From positions 558,001-622,000 of the forward strand of contig MU839841.1 in the NCBI GenBank assembly GCA_030411725.1: a DNA stretch of 64,000 nt, in the 5' to 3' direction. Positions 23,501 to 34,902 of this stretch are shown in pieces. Source of the stretch: Echria macrotheca. Its lineage: Eukaryota > Ascomycota > Sordariomycetes > Sordariales > Schizotheciaceae. A program made the position numbers and the translations under genes. Positions within the stretch are counted from its first letter, which is position 1. Every line of letters starts with the position of its first letter. The notes under the pieces are model-generated. The model did not search any database and had not been told where the DNA came from. It was given only the letters and a program-made list of their open reading frames with translations.

Positions 23501-26500
23501 TTTCGCAAAGTTAAAAATACCTACGCTGTAACTTACCAGGATGATATTGTTAGAAAATTGCAAGGCTGGACACGTTTTTGCTGCTTGCTCATTTGCTTTC
23601 TACCAAAAAGGATAGCCCATGCACATGCACTCAACATTCGACGACAGTTCAGCCGGTGTGGCCCCTTTTCACGTGGCGAGAAACGAAACAAATAAAAGTC
23701 CGGCAGCTGTTTATCGTGGCCGTCAGGGATACACCATGGCGTCGACCCTCAGTTGAATTTTTTGCGCTGTCGGCATCGGACGATGGGTTTCCTGTGGCTA
23801 CATATCTTGGGTGGAGGAAGAAATAACTCCACCAAAAATACTCGGGACGAAAGTCCTGACTCCTGAGTCGTGCAAGCGGACCTAGTTTCGACGCAGCGTA
23901 CCCGTGCCACCGGTAGCACGCCCTGAAATAGACAGGGAGGTGCCGGCAAGCGCAGCCCGATGTTCGGGAACCTGCTCCGAGTGCAAAGCTATGTAGGTAG
24001 GGAAACTGAGTTGGTAAGCTTACTTTGGTAGGTTAAAAGGTAAGGCAAGCACGGGAAACTTTGTGCCTCGGTACAACGTCCGGTCTGGTACACATTCGCT
24101 TCCGTGGTCCTCGTTGTCTAGTTTATTAGCGAAGACAGAGGGCAGGTGACCGAGGCTGTGGTGAAAATTGTTGGTCAGAGGAAGGAAACTGCTGACTTGA
24201 TGAAGACCGTTGTCCCAGGTTAAAAGAGGCCTCGCTGTTCACGATAGAAGTAATATCTCGGACGACTCCGTCCATGTGAGGTCTCGCCACTTCAGCTAGG
24301 TCTCTTATTCTCCATTGTTCAACGGTCAGTATATACACTATCGTTTTCACGGCGGCCCGCCGGCAATGCCCTCCGGGACGGCTCGCCCGTGGCTTCTGCT
24401 GTTGAGGATTGACTCGAATCCGCCAGTGTTTCGGTCGTCTGGAGTCACTCTCTGAGCTTCTATCCGGAGAGGTCCGGGTCACCTTAGCATCCGAGGATGA
24501 ACTTGTACGATGCGGCCCACGTCGTTCATGACCATTTGCTTGGAGCTCGGGTGGACGCCACGAGCTTTCGCAAAGATGCCTGTCGGCGGAGTACGTCCGA
24601 GAACTGAGTTTCCTCGTGAAAGGCTGTGTCTATGGGTGATCCGGTGAGTGCTTGACCCGGGTGACGGTAATATGATATTCGGGGCGTATTTGTAGTAAGA
24701 AAGATAGAGGTCGTCACGGCACCATCGCAACGCTCTCGACGACTCGGCTATGGCTCTTGTTACTGTCCGTTGCAACGTGGGCGTACCGAGTGACGGGCAG
24801 TATAGAGTGCTTCGATCACTCAAGCACGCAGCCTTGACTGGTTTTGTATCCATGCAGGAGCATGTCTTGGTCGTTGGGAGTGTTGCGCTGGTGCCGTACG
24901 AGACAGGCTACCAGAACTGAACAACCCGTTCGTCACCTGCTGGGAGATCGTGCCATACCCGAAGCGATTCTCAGTCACACTAAAGACATAATTTTCTTTA
25001 CCTTTCATCCAAAAGATACCTTTTCTGACGCCAGCCATGCGTCCACCAAAGACATACAAGGGCGGATAGGCTCATAAACGCCTTTTTTTTTGACCCTGCT
25101 AAGACAATTCATAAACATCATACCATTCAAGAACCGAAAGTTCTCATATGCCGTGGAGCTTAACGGTCCGTGTACCTAATGGCAGGAGTTATGAGGCAAG
25201 TGCCGACAGTAGGGTAGGATGAGTTAGGTACGTTGCTGAGAAAGTATATACCTACCCGGGCAGGTTAGTCTGAAGACAAGCCATTCAGCTTTAGGTTCCC
25301 TATAAGAGCGAGAAATAAGCGGTACCAGTCTGCTTTTTTAGATTTGGTGGCTCGATAGGAAAGTGCCAGCTGAAGCGAAAGGCCGTACCTAATAGCTTTC
25401 ACCATCATAAAATTCGTCAACATCCCATAGGCAGCTAGCATATAGTATTTCGCCCAGGCTAACAGGAGGATCTGCTCTGCTCTGGGAATATAGGCGACAG
25501 CAACATCGCTGCGGACTGGTGGTTCATTTTGAGATCGTGAAATTGATCTAGTGAGGCGGCCTGCCAGTAATAAGTTGCGAGAAGGTACCCCTGGACAAGA
25601 CGGCCTACCCAACAACAGCTGGGACCATGCCTCACCGCGCTGGCTAGCGAACCTACCTCTCTCACTTAATAACTCATGAGCTCTACCGCACTGCATCACA
25701 GCCCGGCCATGTATCAGACAACGCAAGCAATCCCAGACAAAAAGAAAAAAAAGAAGCCGTATAACATAGTCAAAATGCAACGGGCTATAAGCTGTTGTCA
25801 CAATGATTCCTGGACATCGTGGCATCGAACCCAACCATAGCTATCATTTTTTGCACCACATTGTCTTTTGACGCCTGAATACTTCATCTCTTGCAGGCAA
25901 TACAGTTGTAGGAAGCTTGAACCAACTTGCTATTCGTCGTTAGCTTGTGGGGCCGGCAGAGGTGTTTAGTCGGGAAGGGGAAAACAGTGAGAGCAGCAGA
26001 ACACCGGGCCATATAGGAAGAGCCCCTAAGAGTGGCATATCTTCGGCTCCAGAGGGCAAATTGTATGCCAGCTGCGATATCCGCGACGCCGCCGGAGGGA
26101 AGATAACTAACTCTCCGTTGGACGAAACAAGATGAACCGGGAGAACCTTGCCTTGCATCACGGTAGGAGTTTCTTCCGTGGAATAATCGCAGGATTCATT
26201 AAATGTAGCCTCCTGCATGGCAACATTTCAGAGGAGGCTTGCTGGAATCTCGGTATCCGTGGTCAATAGGTAACTGCAAATAGCACCCGTGGTTTCATAG
26301 GGAAAACCTTAAGAGGAGGTTAGCAGCTCCTCATTCAGACGCCAAAACTTGAGCGGTCAGCCGACTTGTTTCACGATTCAAGAAGCGAGACTCAAACCGA
26401 GTGATGCCCCAAGTATCCGTTGGTGGACTGGACGAAGAGGCGGTTCAGAAAGCTGGGCAGAGTAGTCAATTTTTTCTGGTAGGTCTACCGCGGGAGGTGA

Positions 26501-28929
26501 GCCGCAAGCCGGTTCTTAAAACGTTGTAGACTTTCAGACTTGTTCAAGGTGAAGACCGTCGCCGGAGGTGGCCGGCGTGGACGTCCGGTCGGGCCCGGAG
26601 CGGCGGCCGGAGCGGGTCCGGAGTCGTCTTATCGGTCGGAGTGGAGCCAACCCCTTCAACGGGCATCATCAGAGGCAGGGGTATAACGTTAGCCGTCCGC
26701 TCCACCACGTCGCATTCGCACCGGGGACCCGCCAGCAAAAGGAAAATGAAATGCGGGAAAGTCAATCCAGATCTGTGATGATGCCAGCATCCCGGCCACC
26801 CTCATTAGCTCGCGAAATAAGAAACGAGGATGATGGCATCTGCTGGGCGGATTTTGGCGGCTCGGTTGCAACCCCGCAGCAGCAGAAAAGCTCGTTTTGT
26901 TTTCCGTCACATCACGACAGGTCGTTTCCCAACCTCTTCTGTTGAAGTTGCAACGCGAACGACTGCAAGAGGAATGAACACCCCTGAGCTTTACAGCTTC
27001 CGTTGTCTTTCTCGAATTGGTTATCGACAATGGGCCTGCAGATATCTGCATCCAGCCTGCAGCCCAACATCTCTCGTTATTCGCGTCTCTGTGTTTGATC
27101 TTATGCAAGTCGCGGGGAGCAGAACGCATCGTGGCCAGAACCTAGCGCCACCGGACATTTTAGACGCAGCTACGGTCTCGCTCGTAGTGGGTATCGTTTC
27201 TTTTTCGCGATATGCCTCGGGGTTCGGGCGGCTGCCGAATCCCCACGGCCGCCAGAACCGGCGCTGTCAAGGTGAGGTCTCGGTCAGAAACCAATTCTCT
27301 CAGCAGGAAAACAAAAGGTGGAAAGCCACAGCGCATTCCGCCTGCAGGTCCCCTAAATTGTGCAGCCCTGTCAAGTTTGTGTTGCGTCGCTTGTGGGACA
27401 CGGCTAAACCCAGAGATTCTGCTGTGCCGCCTCTCATCAACCTCACTCTCTATGAGGAGGTCTTCCGGTGTTGACTGTGTGCTGTAGTTGTCGATCAAGA
27501 ACCGCCAGCACAGGCCGCCGTTGAAACAAAGTGCTGGGGAGGGGTGCAACGTCGTTTCGAGGGTGCAAGCTGGAGTTGCTGAACGGCCATGATTCGTCAA
27601 TGGCTCACCTTGCGCAACCTGTCAAGGGTCGACCCCGGCCGACATTTGGTGCCCCTTTCCAGCCTCCTCCTCGCCGATGCCCTTGCCGGCTTGAATCGAG
27701 GCGCCAGAATGCCCAAACACCGCGTCCTTTCATTTCGACAAGACGTAAATCCTCCGGGGTTCTCGTTTGGAAACCCCGATGCCATTTATCAACATCTTTG
27801 TCGGCTGCCCGAGCACCGCGTCGCACAGCGTTGAGGGCAATCTCGAAGCCGCCATGGACAAAGTGCAAAGTGTGCTCGACCCTCAAGCGCACATGCGACC
27901 CGCATATCGGATGGCGACGCGGCATGGATGGGGTCATGGATGCCACTGTCGAGATGGATCGAGGAGGGGGAGGCGATGTGCGGGGGCGTCGGCTGCGACA
28001 GCGAGCTGCGTGCCGCAAACAGCCCGGTCAGTTGATGACCGGGGGCGAGTTTCCTCCAAATAACGTCAAACTTGCAAGACGACGGCGAGATTGTCCGGCT
28101 CGCGCGAGTCGTTGTCCGTCCAGAGCGTTGATGTCACGGGTGTGGTTGGGTTTTTGATTTTTTGTCCCTTCACGTTGCTGCCAAGCAGATGCGGTTGCGG
28201 GAGCGTCAACCTCGGTTTGGGTGCACAGCATTGACAGCGTCGATTTCTTAGTTGTCGTCTGCTCTGGACATCACCTGCATGGGTGCCATCCACGGCCCGT
28301 ATATGAGGTTGCATTTCCCAGCAAATCCCCGCCTCTGCGTTGGCATGGATGGTTTGCGTCGCCAGGCACACTTTGAGCCCAACGTGGAGAGATGTGGAGG
28401 ACGTGGTGCTCTGGCACATTTCGAGCCCAACGGACTCGAGCTGTCTCTGTCCAGTGGCCGCGCGAGCAGATGGCCCAGGGTTTCGATATCGCTCCCGACC
28501 GCCACTAGTCCCATCCCGCATGCTCCCTCATTATCCCGCCGTGCCCATGCCCATGCGGGCCTGATCTGATTTGAAGTCCTTCCTTCGTCCTTTCTCCCTT
28601 TGAGCTGGCCCTTTCCCGACCGGCGTCTTTGCTCCTCTTCGCTCCTCGTCGCGAGGTAGGCCTTTTCGGCCGTTGCGTACACCTTTAGTAATGCTCTAAT
28701 ACCCGTTTTCTTGCCTGCTATATTTTTAATGCTCGCCGCGCCCTGCCGCTTCCCGCCTCCCGTCATCGACCGCCGTGGATGCACCCCAACGGTTATACTG
28801 CCGTTCCAGTAGTAATATCTCGGCCAGCTAATGCACCACCCTCCCGAGAGCCCAGCGTCGGAACCCGAAGACCAAGGCCCGGTTTAGACGTCGCGCGCCG
28901 GCGAGAGTGTGGAGGGAATTTCGGAGGAT
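20600..28929. other. Long gene-poor interval
   Basis: 8.3 kb without a gene I can support. 20600-21640 is the promoter and leader side of the phosphatase gene, pyrimidine-rich on the minus strand. 21.6-24.1 kb and 26.5-28.8 kb hold many short overlapping frames on both strands. 24.1-26.5 kb is AT-richer, with an ATG-led minus frame of 124 codons at 24479-24853 and another of 186 codons starting at 25825; neither has recognisable sequence. Small TAGGTA/TACCTA motifs recur at about 23.17, 24.0 and 25.2 kb. I saw no terminal repeats, transposase or reverse-transcriptase motifs. Confidence 0.45.
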
Positions 28930-31900
28930 ATGGCGTCGACTTTTGCAGTGGGCGGAGTTGGCGTCGACGGGGGCCACGGGCCCCATCCAGCTGTCCTCGG
29001 TGCCCACCACCACAATAATAACAACACAAATAGCTCCAGCACCGCCGCTGCTGCTGCTGTCAAGTCTTTTGACAGCAACAACAGCATTTTCGACGCCCAC
29101 CGCCAGAACCACAACTCGTCCAAGCTGCCGGCCTTTCGCTTTGCCGACCTAAAAAAAGACGCGATTGTTTTGCCGTCGCTGCTCCAGCACATCCCGCCAT
29201 CGCCCATCTCACCCCAACCCGAAAACCCCGACGACCATCCCGCCGACGGGTGCCCGCAGCAACAACACACACAGCAGCTTCAGCGGGACGCGCATGACCA
29301 AGCCGCCGCAGCCCAGCAAATCCCTGGGTCGCTCCCAAACAACCTCCACAACTACGCGACGCAAACTCGCCAGGACAAGTCTCCCTCACCTGAAACACAA
29401 CCACGGCAATTGAGATCGAGCCCACCCATTACCAGAGCTTCGACCTTGCAAACCCAGACCGCTGGCACGACGACAAAATCGGACCCGCCCACCGGCTCCA
29501 AGCGTCCTGCGTCATTTCCCGACACCCCGAGCAGTGCAGCCAATGCGTATGCGACTCGAAATCAACAATCTGTCGCCGCAACACCAGCTGTCAAACGTCG
29601 CCTAACCGCCTCTGCAGTCTCGACTGGCGCCGATACGCTGGCCTCGAGTCGCATCGCCGACGCAGCCGACGATCAGAACTCGACGAGGGAGTGGGCACAA
29701 GGACAGCGCGAGCTGCTGCTGCCGAAAACAATCGACACATCAAAATCTGATGAGCGGAGGAAGTCGCGACCTCCTGTCTCATATCGACCCCCGAACGTCA
29801 CCGGCGGTCGCGCCGTCATTCCACCCATCCGATCGTTTCGATCTTCGGGCTCTCGCAAGAGTCTAGTTCTCGACATGCACGTTAGGCGTACGTCGGAGGA
29901 ATCGTACGGCGAGGAAATCACCGACCCGAACCAGCGAGATCGTACCTTGCGGGCCCTCGAAGGGCGCTTCGACGATGACCTCTCCCAGATAACCCCGCCC
30001 GACTCGGCCGATCCCACCGGAGACGATAACACGGCGGATCTTTTCATGCGAATCGCCCGCGATGAGCCAAACCAGGTCGAAGAGCAGGAGAAGCCCGCGG
30101 GAGACCAAGGCCCTATTGTAAGTGACGGCGTTTTCGAGGAGAGGCTCAACGGCCCGCTTCGGCGTCGTGAGCCTTTCTTTGTTCTTTGTCTTTGATTCTG
30201 GACTCGACGGTCTTTGCAGCCGGTCTGTCTCGGATGGTGCCGTCGTTTGACATGCGCAAGCCAAAACGAAATGTCGCCGAAACAAGTACGTCTGGCTAAC
30301 TGACCATTTCCTAGTCCCGACTTACCCGAGCTGCGCATCGCCGTCCCCTCTCAGCAGCTGTTCCCACGTACCAGGCCACATCTCCTCCCCAGATCACGCG
30401 GCGGCTGTCGGACCAGCGTGAAAACACACGCGCACGCCAGCCCGCAGATCCCCGGTCTCCACAACAAATCACTAGGGAGCTCGCATATCGTACAAGTGTG
30501 AAAGAAAAACCCACGGTTACAACGGAGGACTCAGGGCGCTCCCAGACAGCTCGAACACCATTGCGGCCCTCTCCGATTACGCCGCGCCAAATATCCTTTC
30601 AAGACCCGCCCAGTGAGACTCTCTCAGCATATCGCAGAAGGCAGTCCGTGACGGAGAGCAATACGGGCTACTCGTCTGGCAGGGCGCCGCAATATAGGAA
30701 TGCGACCTTCACTGTGGCGCAGGGTCGAACATACAACTCTTCGCCGTTGGTTCCTAAGTCGATCGATCTTAAGCACGAAACCCAAATAAACAACGAGAAC
30801 CACGCAGTGGAAGGCACCGAATCCTCAGCCTCGACGGCAGCTCCGTCCACGGTGTGGGACGAGCTGGACGACCTGAAATCGCGAATTCATCGGCTCGAGC
30901 TTACCGGCAAGGCCCCGTCTACCTCTGGCGCCGCCATGTCCAGGGTGTCGGACGACCGCCCACCCACGGCCACGACGAATGCTACGACAATGTCGGCGTC
31001 GCCAAAACGAGGAACCGGCGCCGCTGTCGCCCAGCCTGATGCGACCAGTGCCGCCTCGGCGCACAAGGAGTCGCAGCCTCTTCTCTTATCGGCTCTGTCA
31101 AAAACGCGGGGACTGGTCAGCGCCGAGGTTTTCGAGGCTATTGAGGCAGCTGCGAATGATGCGCTGGCCCTGACATCCATGATGGGAGCGCCCGGTCAGC
31201 CGGGGCCCATATCAAGCGGTGCCAGCACGATCGGAGTAGGTGCTAATGTGACGGATCGTCAGCTCCGACGAAAAGCGGATAGTATTTGCAGGAGCCTTAC
31301 AGAGCTATGTATAGCCCTTGCCGATGAAGTCGCCCTGCCGAAGCCGTCTCAGGCGGCGAGTACTGCTCGGGAAAATGTCAAGGACACTCTCGCAAGCCCG
31401 ACGGTTGGGAAATTGGCGCCCACTCCGACGCAGAGACGACCCAGCGCGTTGACGGAGTCGATCACATCCAAGCCGATGTTGAGTCCACGGGCACCTACGA
31501 GCCTGGAACAGCGGAGGCTGAGTATGCTGACTTCTTCAACCACCGCGAGTCCTCGTTTCGCCGTTGCCCCTTCAACCCCGATGGAGCCCTTGAGCGCCGG
31601 GCGCAAGACGTCTCTTCTCCTCGCGAGAACACGCCGCGCGGGTACCGAAGAGCCGGAAGAGTCGACGGGACGGAAATCATCACTGCTTTTGAGAACTCGC
31701 CGGGCCGGCACCGAGGAGCCCGAAGATAATCGAGAGGGGCGTAAGACGTCGTTGCTAGTGCGCACGCGGAAGGCTACGAATGAAGATGACGATGAGGGCC
31801 GTTTCCGTGCGCCTTCGAGAGCCATTACCGAGGTCAACAGCTTCCGGTCACCACGCGAGATCGGCAAGAACCCCGTTGCTCCTCCGGATGACAACTCGTT

Positions 31901-32204
31901 GGGATCCTCAGCACTGCCTCGCCGACGACTTGCTGCTTCATCGCTGAATCCGAGGTTGGTGGCGCCATCAGTATCAACGCAGGCGGCACCGACGACACCG
32001 AACCGACGATATCTCGTGGACAGACCGGCCCCGGAGCGGGAGACCAACAGCATGGTGGAGAAGCTTGCCGAAGAGAGGGGACAGCGTCAATTTTCACTTA
32101 GCCAGACGGCGATGCTCAACCGAACTGGTAGCACGAGTCGACGGGTTCGCGATAGTGCCATACCGAATCTGGGTCAGAACACGACATCGGGAGGATACAG
32201 ATGA
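28930..32204 (+). CDS. Large Ser/Pro/Arg-rich protein with basic tandem repeats; function unknown
   Basis: The real start is the ATG at 28930; the frame itself opens at a GTG 21 bases earlier. A 197-nt intron at 30118-30314 (GTAAGT donor, CTAAC near the CTAG acceptor) is phase 0 and joins GDQGPI to SRLTRAAHRRPLSAAVPTYQ, giving 1025 residues. The intron also contains a 66-nt stop-free segment (about 30221-30286) bounded by AG and GTACGT, so a third exon is possible. Most of the protein is disordered. Exceptions are a short helix/coil at about 577-593 (DELDDLKSRIHRLEL) and a conserved-looking helix at about 711-735 (QLRRKADSICRSLTELCIAL). Residues about 825-890 are three copies of a basic motif (see repeat). 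Proteins with this architecture are known to me only as hypothetical fungal proteins; a cytoskeletal or scaffold role is conceivable but unproven. Confidence 0.8.
31599..31797 (+). repeat. Three tandem basic repeats within the 28.9-32.2 kb gene
   Basis: Three consecutive units of 20-24 codons: GRKTSLLLARTRRAGTEEPE, GRKSSLLLRTRRAGTEEPE and GRKTSLLVRTRKATNEDDDE, joined by 3-4-residue spacers. The DNA is clearly related but diverged at third positions, so it is an old duplication kept in frame, not a recent slippage product. Confidence 0.9.
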
Positions 32205-33246
32205 GAGACATGATGGTCTTATGACGTTGAGAGCCATGTCGACACGAATGTAACAATATATATATCACATCATGCGCGGGCGTTTTGTTTGCAATTCGAT
32301 GCATGGATTTGGGAAGAGAAAAAACATCAGCTGAGAGGGGCATTTTCTTGCAAGCCATGGGATTTTGTTAGATGACGGGTGTTGGCCAACTGATTGGATT
32401 CTATGCCCGCGGCGTTTATTGTATGTTTTGCTATTCTACGACCCATGACTGCAGACAGACGACAAGGGCACGCTCAGGGCAGCGTATTGCGTTTGGGTTG
32501 CTGGAGCTATTTTGGCAGGAGGAGGATTAGGGAGATACCAGGTTTATTGGAGCACGGCTGAAGCGTGTGGGATTTGCTTTCTTGCGCTCGCTTCCTCGGT
32601 TGTGCGAGCGGAGGGTCGGCCGTTGGGGAGGAGAGGCTGTAAGACGTATATGTGTAGCGTCGGTAGTGGATATTTGGGGTTGAAATGTATTGTATCTGTG
32701 TTGCGCTGTAATATTATCTGAGCGAGTGATTGCCTCTGAGAGTTTATTTGGAGTCCGTGTTGAAGACTCGGTGGTGAGTCACACCGGTCAACAAGCGATG
32801 AGGCCTCTCTGGTCTGGATTATGAGATATATATAAGATGGAGTCTTGAGTTCCGTCCAATCTTTCTCGGTGGGTAACACAGATGTTTCAAGAAAGTGAGA
32901 GTTGGGCGTTGCAGTTGTGTTGCGAAAAAGTCGACGTCCCGGCACGGCCCCACAAATTGCTGCGGTCTTTGAACTTGAACGTCACCTCAACACCTATTTT
33001 ACATCGAACCCAGCTGCGAGTTGCTACAACTTGTTACTCCAGCTGTTTATCGAAAGTCTTTTCTGGCCAAAAAGAGGAGAGAATTAAAAACCGATCCATT
33101 TTCTTTTTTCTTTTTTCCGTATTCGAGTTTCCTTGGACCCGATTTTCTCACGACCACGACCACGAACTTTCCTCACCTTCCCTTTTTGCTGGACGGAGCC
33201 TTTCCAGAACTCAGATATTTTCATAAAAAAACAAAACCCCCGAAAA
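32205..33246. other. Intergenic upstream of tpt1
   Basis: 3' flank of the preceding gene and promoter of tpt1. T-rich pyrimidine runs at about 33097-33200 precede the tpt1 ATG. No gene-like frame. Confidence 0.5.
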
Positions 33247-34289
33247 ATGGCGAATACAAACGACGTAGACCAGCTCGCAGAGCAATTCGAAGACCAAGCT
33301 TTCGCCGGCAGCTCATCCCGCGGCGGCGGAAAGTCAAGCGGTGGTGGTGGTGGTCGCGGCAGCCGCTTCCGCAACTCACGCGGCGGCGGCGGATCAAAAT
33401 CCCGCGAAGTCGACCTCTCCCGAGCTTTATCCCGTCTCCTCCGCCACCAAGCCGAGAACGCGGGCATCAAGCTAGACGGCCAGGGCTTTGCGCCTCTTGA
33501 TCGCGTCGTACGTGTTTCTCTCCTCCCCCTCCTCCTCTCCCCCTTTCATTATACTAAACTGAACTGACATGAGAGAGTTAAAAGCTCCAATGGGGCCCCC
33601 TCCAATCCTTGTCTCCTTCGTTCGCTGAGATTCTGGCCCTAGTAAACTCGAGCGATAAGCAGCGCTTCGCACTGAAACCGAAGGGGATTAAAGGGGAAGA
33701 GAAATCGACAGACCCAAAAGACTGGCTCATCCGCGCGAACCAGGGCCACTCGATCAAGCTCGAGAGCGACGGCGGACTCCTGCGGCCGATTGCGCTCCCC
33801 GACGCCGAGGGCGGGGATTTGCCGGACGGGGCCGTGCCGATCCCCGAGGTCGTCGTGCACGGGACGTATTTCGCGTTCTGGCCGCGCATCGTCGAGAGCG
33901 GCGGGTTGAAGCCTATGGGGCGGAATCATGTGCATTTTAGTACCGGGCTGCCGGAGGATTCTGAGGCGGGGGTGGTGAGCGGGATGAGGAGGGACGCGCA
34001 GGTGCTTGTGTTTGTGGATGTTGAGGCGAGTATGAGGGGGGAGGAGGGGCTCAAGTGGTGGGTTAGTGATAATGGGGTTGTCTTGACTGAGGGGAGGGAG
34101 GGGGATGGGGTTGTTCCTGTGAAGTACTTTAAGGAGGTGAGGGGGCGCGCGCAGGGCGTTGGTGTGCTTTGGAGGGATGGCGAGTGGGTTGCTGATTTGC
34201 CTGAGGGGGTGAGGGCCGGTGTGCCTATGGGGAAGGGACGGGGTGGTGGTGGACGGGGGAGGGGGAGGGGGAGGGGAGGGAAGGCTTGA
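33247..34289 (+). CDS. tpt1: tRNA 2'-phosphotransferase (Tpt1/KptA)
   Basis: Two exons, 33247-33507 and 33585-34289, encoding 321 residues. The 77-nt intron has a GTACGT donor, an ACTGAC branch and an AAAG acceptor, and rejoins FAPLDRV-LQWGPLQSLSPSF. Tpt1 removes the 2'-phosphate left at the splice junction by fungal tRNA ligase, transferring it to NAD+. The four conserved catalytic residues appear present: Arg66-His67 (LSRLLRHQAENAGI), Arg137 (WLIRANQGHS) and Arg222 or Arg223 (SGMRRDAQVLVF); the VHGTY and NHVHFSTG strings are also typical. At 321 residues it is longer than yeast Tpt1 (230), because both ends carry Gly/Arg-rich tails (residues 22-50 and 303-320) that could bind RNA. It is convergent with the dsRBD gene. 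Confidence 0.95.
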
Positions 34290-34902
34290 CTTCTGGAAGA
34301 TGGGATAAGGGGGTAGTGGGCATATGGTTTAGTTGAAGGGCATCGAAAGAGTATCTTTGATGAACTGGTTTGTTTGCGGCCCGGGGGGGGGGGGGGGGTG
34401 GGTGTTGATATATCAACGGTAGACCGGAGATTATTACTAACTTCTTGACCTTGGCGAGAGATAGAGAAGCAGGTAGGTATTGCTGCCAGAGAGGAATGAA
34501 TACTTTCTCTATGCCGACTCACAGCTGGATGGAGCCTATCCGGTGTGATATAGTCAGTTTTCAAACCTGATCACCAGTCCAGCCTGGTCGTCTCCCCATC
34601 ATCTGGCCACTCGATGTTCACTCCCATACTTATCCAATTACTCTCAATACATTGAATTCGCTGTCCTAGTTCTTCTTATAGAGTCTTGCTGCCTCTACCT
34701 CTTCTCTATAGCCCTGACCAATGAGAATACCAGTTGCACCAGCTACTCAACCTCATACCCCGGAGACCCAACCTCCCAACAGAGCACTCGCCTGGTATCC
34801 TTAAGGACTCCTCGCTGACAGAAATCCGCTGCGTCCGCCCCACTCGAGCTTATATATCTCGAGCACAGCTTTCCGTTCTCACCATGATGCTACCCTCAGT
34901 CA
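34290..34902. other. Convergent intergenic region with poly-G tract
   Basis: Lies between the stops of tpt1 and the dsRBD gene. Only notable element is the G-run described separately; the rest is ordinary 3' flank. Confidence 0.5.
34383..34398 (+). repeat. Poly-G tract (G16) followed by TGGGTG
   Basis: Sixteen consecutive G residues, then T and three more G. It lies about 95 bases after the tpt1 stop, in its probable 3' UTR, and is long enough to be prone to slippage and G-quadruplex formation. Confidence 0.9.

Noticed and set aside
25265..25834. 189-codon minus frame
   Set aside because: Starts at TTG (first ATG at 25825), lies in AT-rich DNA, has no recognisable domain; likely chance.
25803..25895. 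tRNA-like B-box (GGTTCGATGCC) on the minus strand
   Set aside because: No A-box or cloverleaf arms can be drawn upstream.
26830..27474. 214-codon plus frame in the gene-poor interval
   Set aside because: ATG-led, but no family sequence, no intron signals, and overlapped by similar frames on the other strand.
27531..28784. Overlapping frames of 150-210 codons on both strands upstream of the 28.9 kb gene
   Set aside because: No conserved strings; GC-rich promoter-proximal DNA commonly leaves such frames open.
28909..28929. GTG start of the 28.9-32.2 kb frame
   Set aside because: GTG is not a normal nuclear start in fungi; the first ATG is at 28930.
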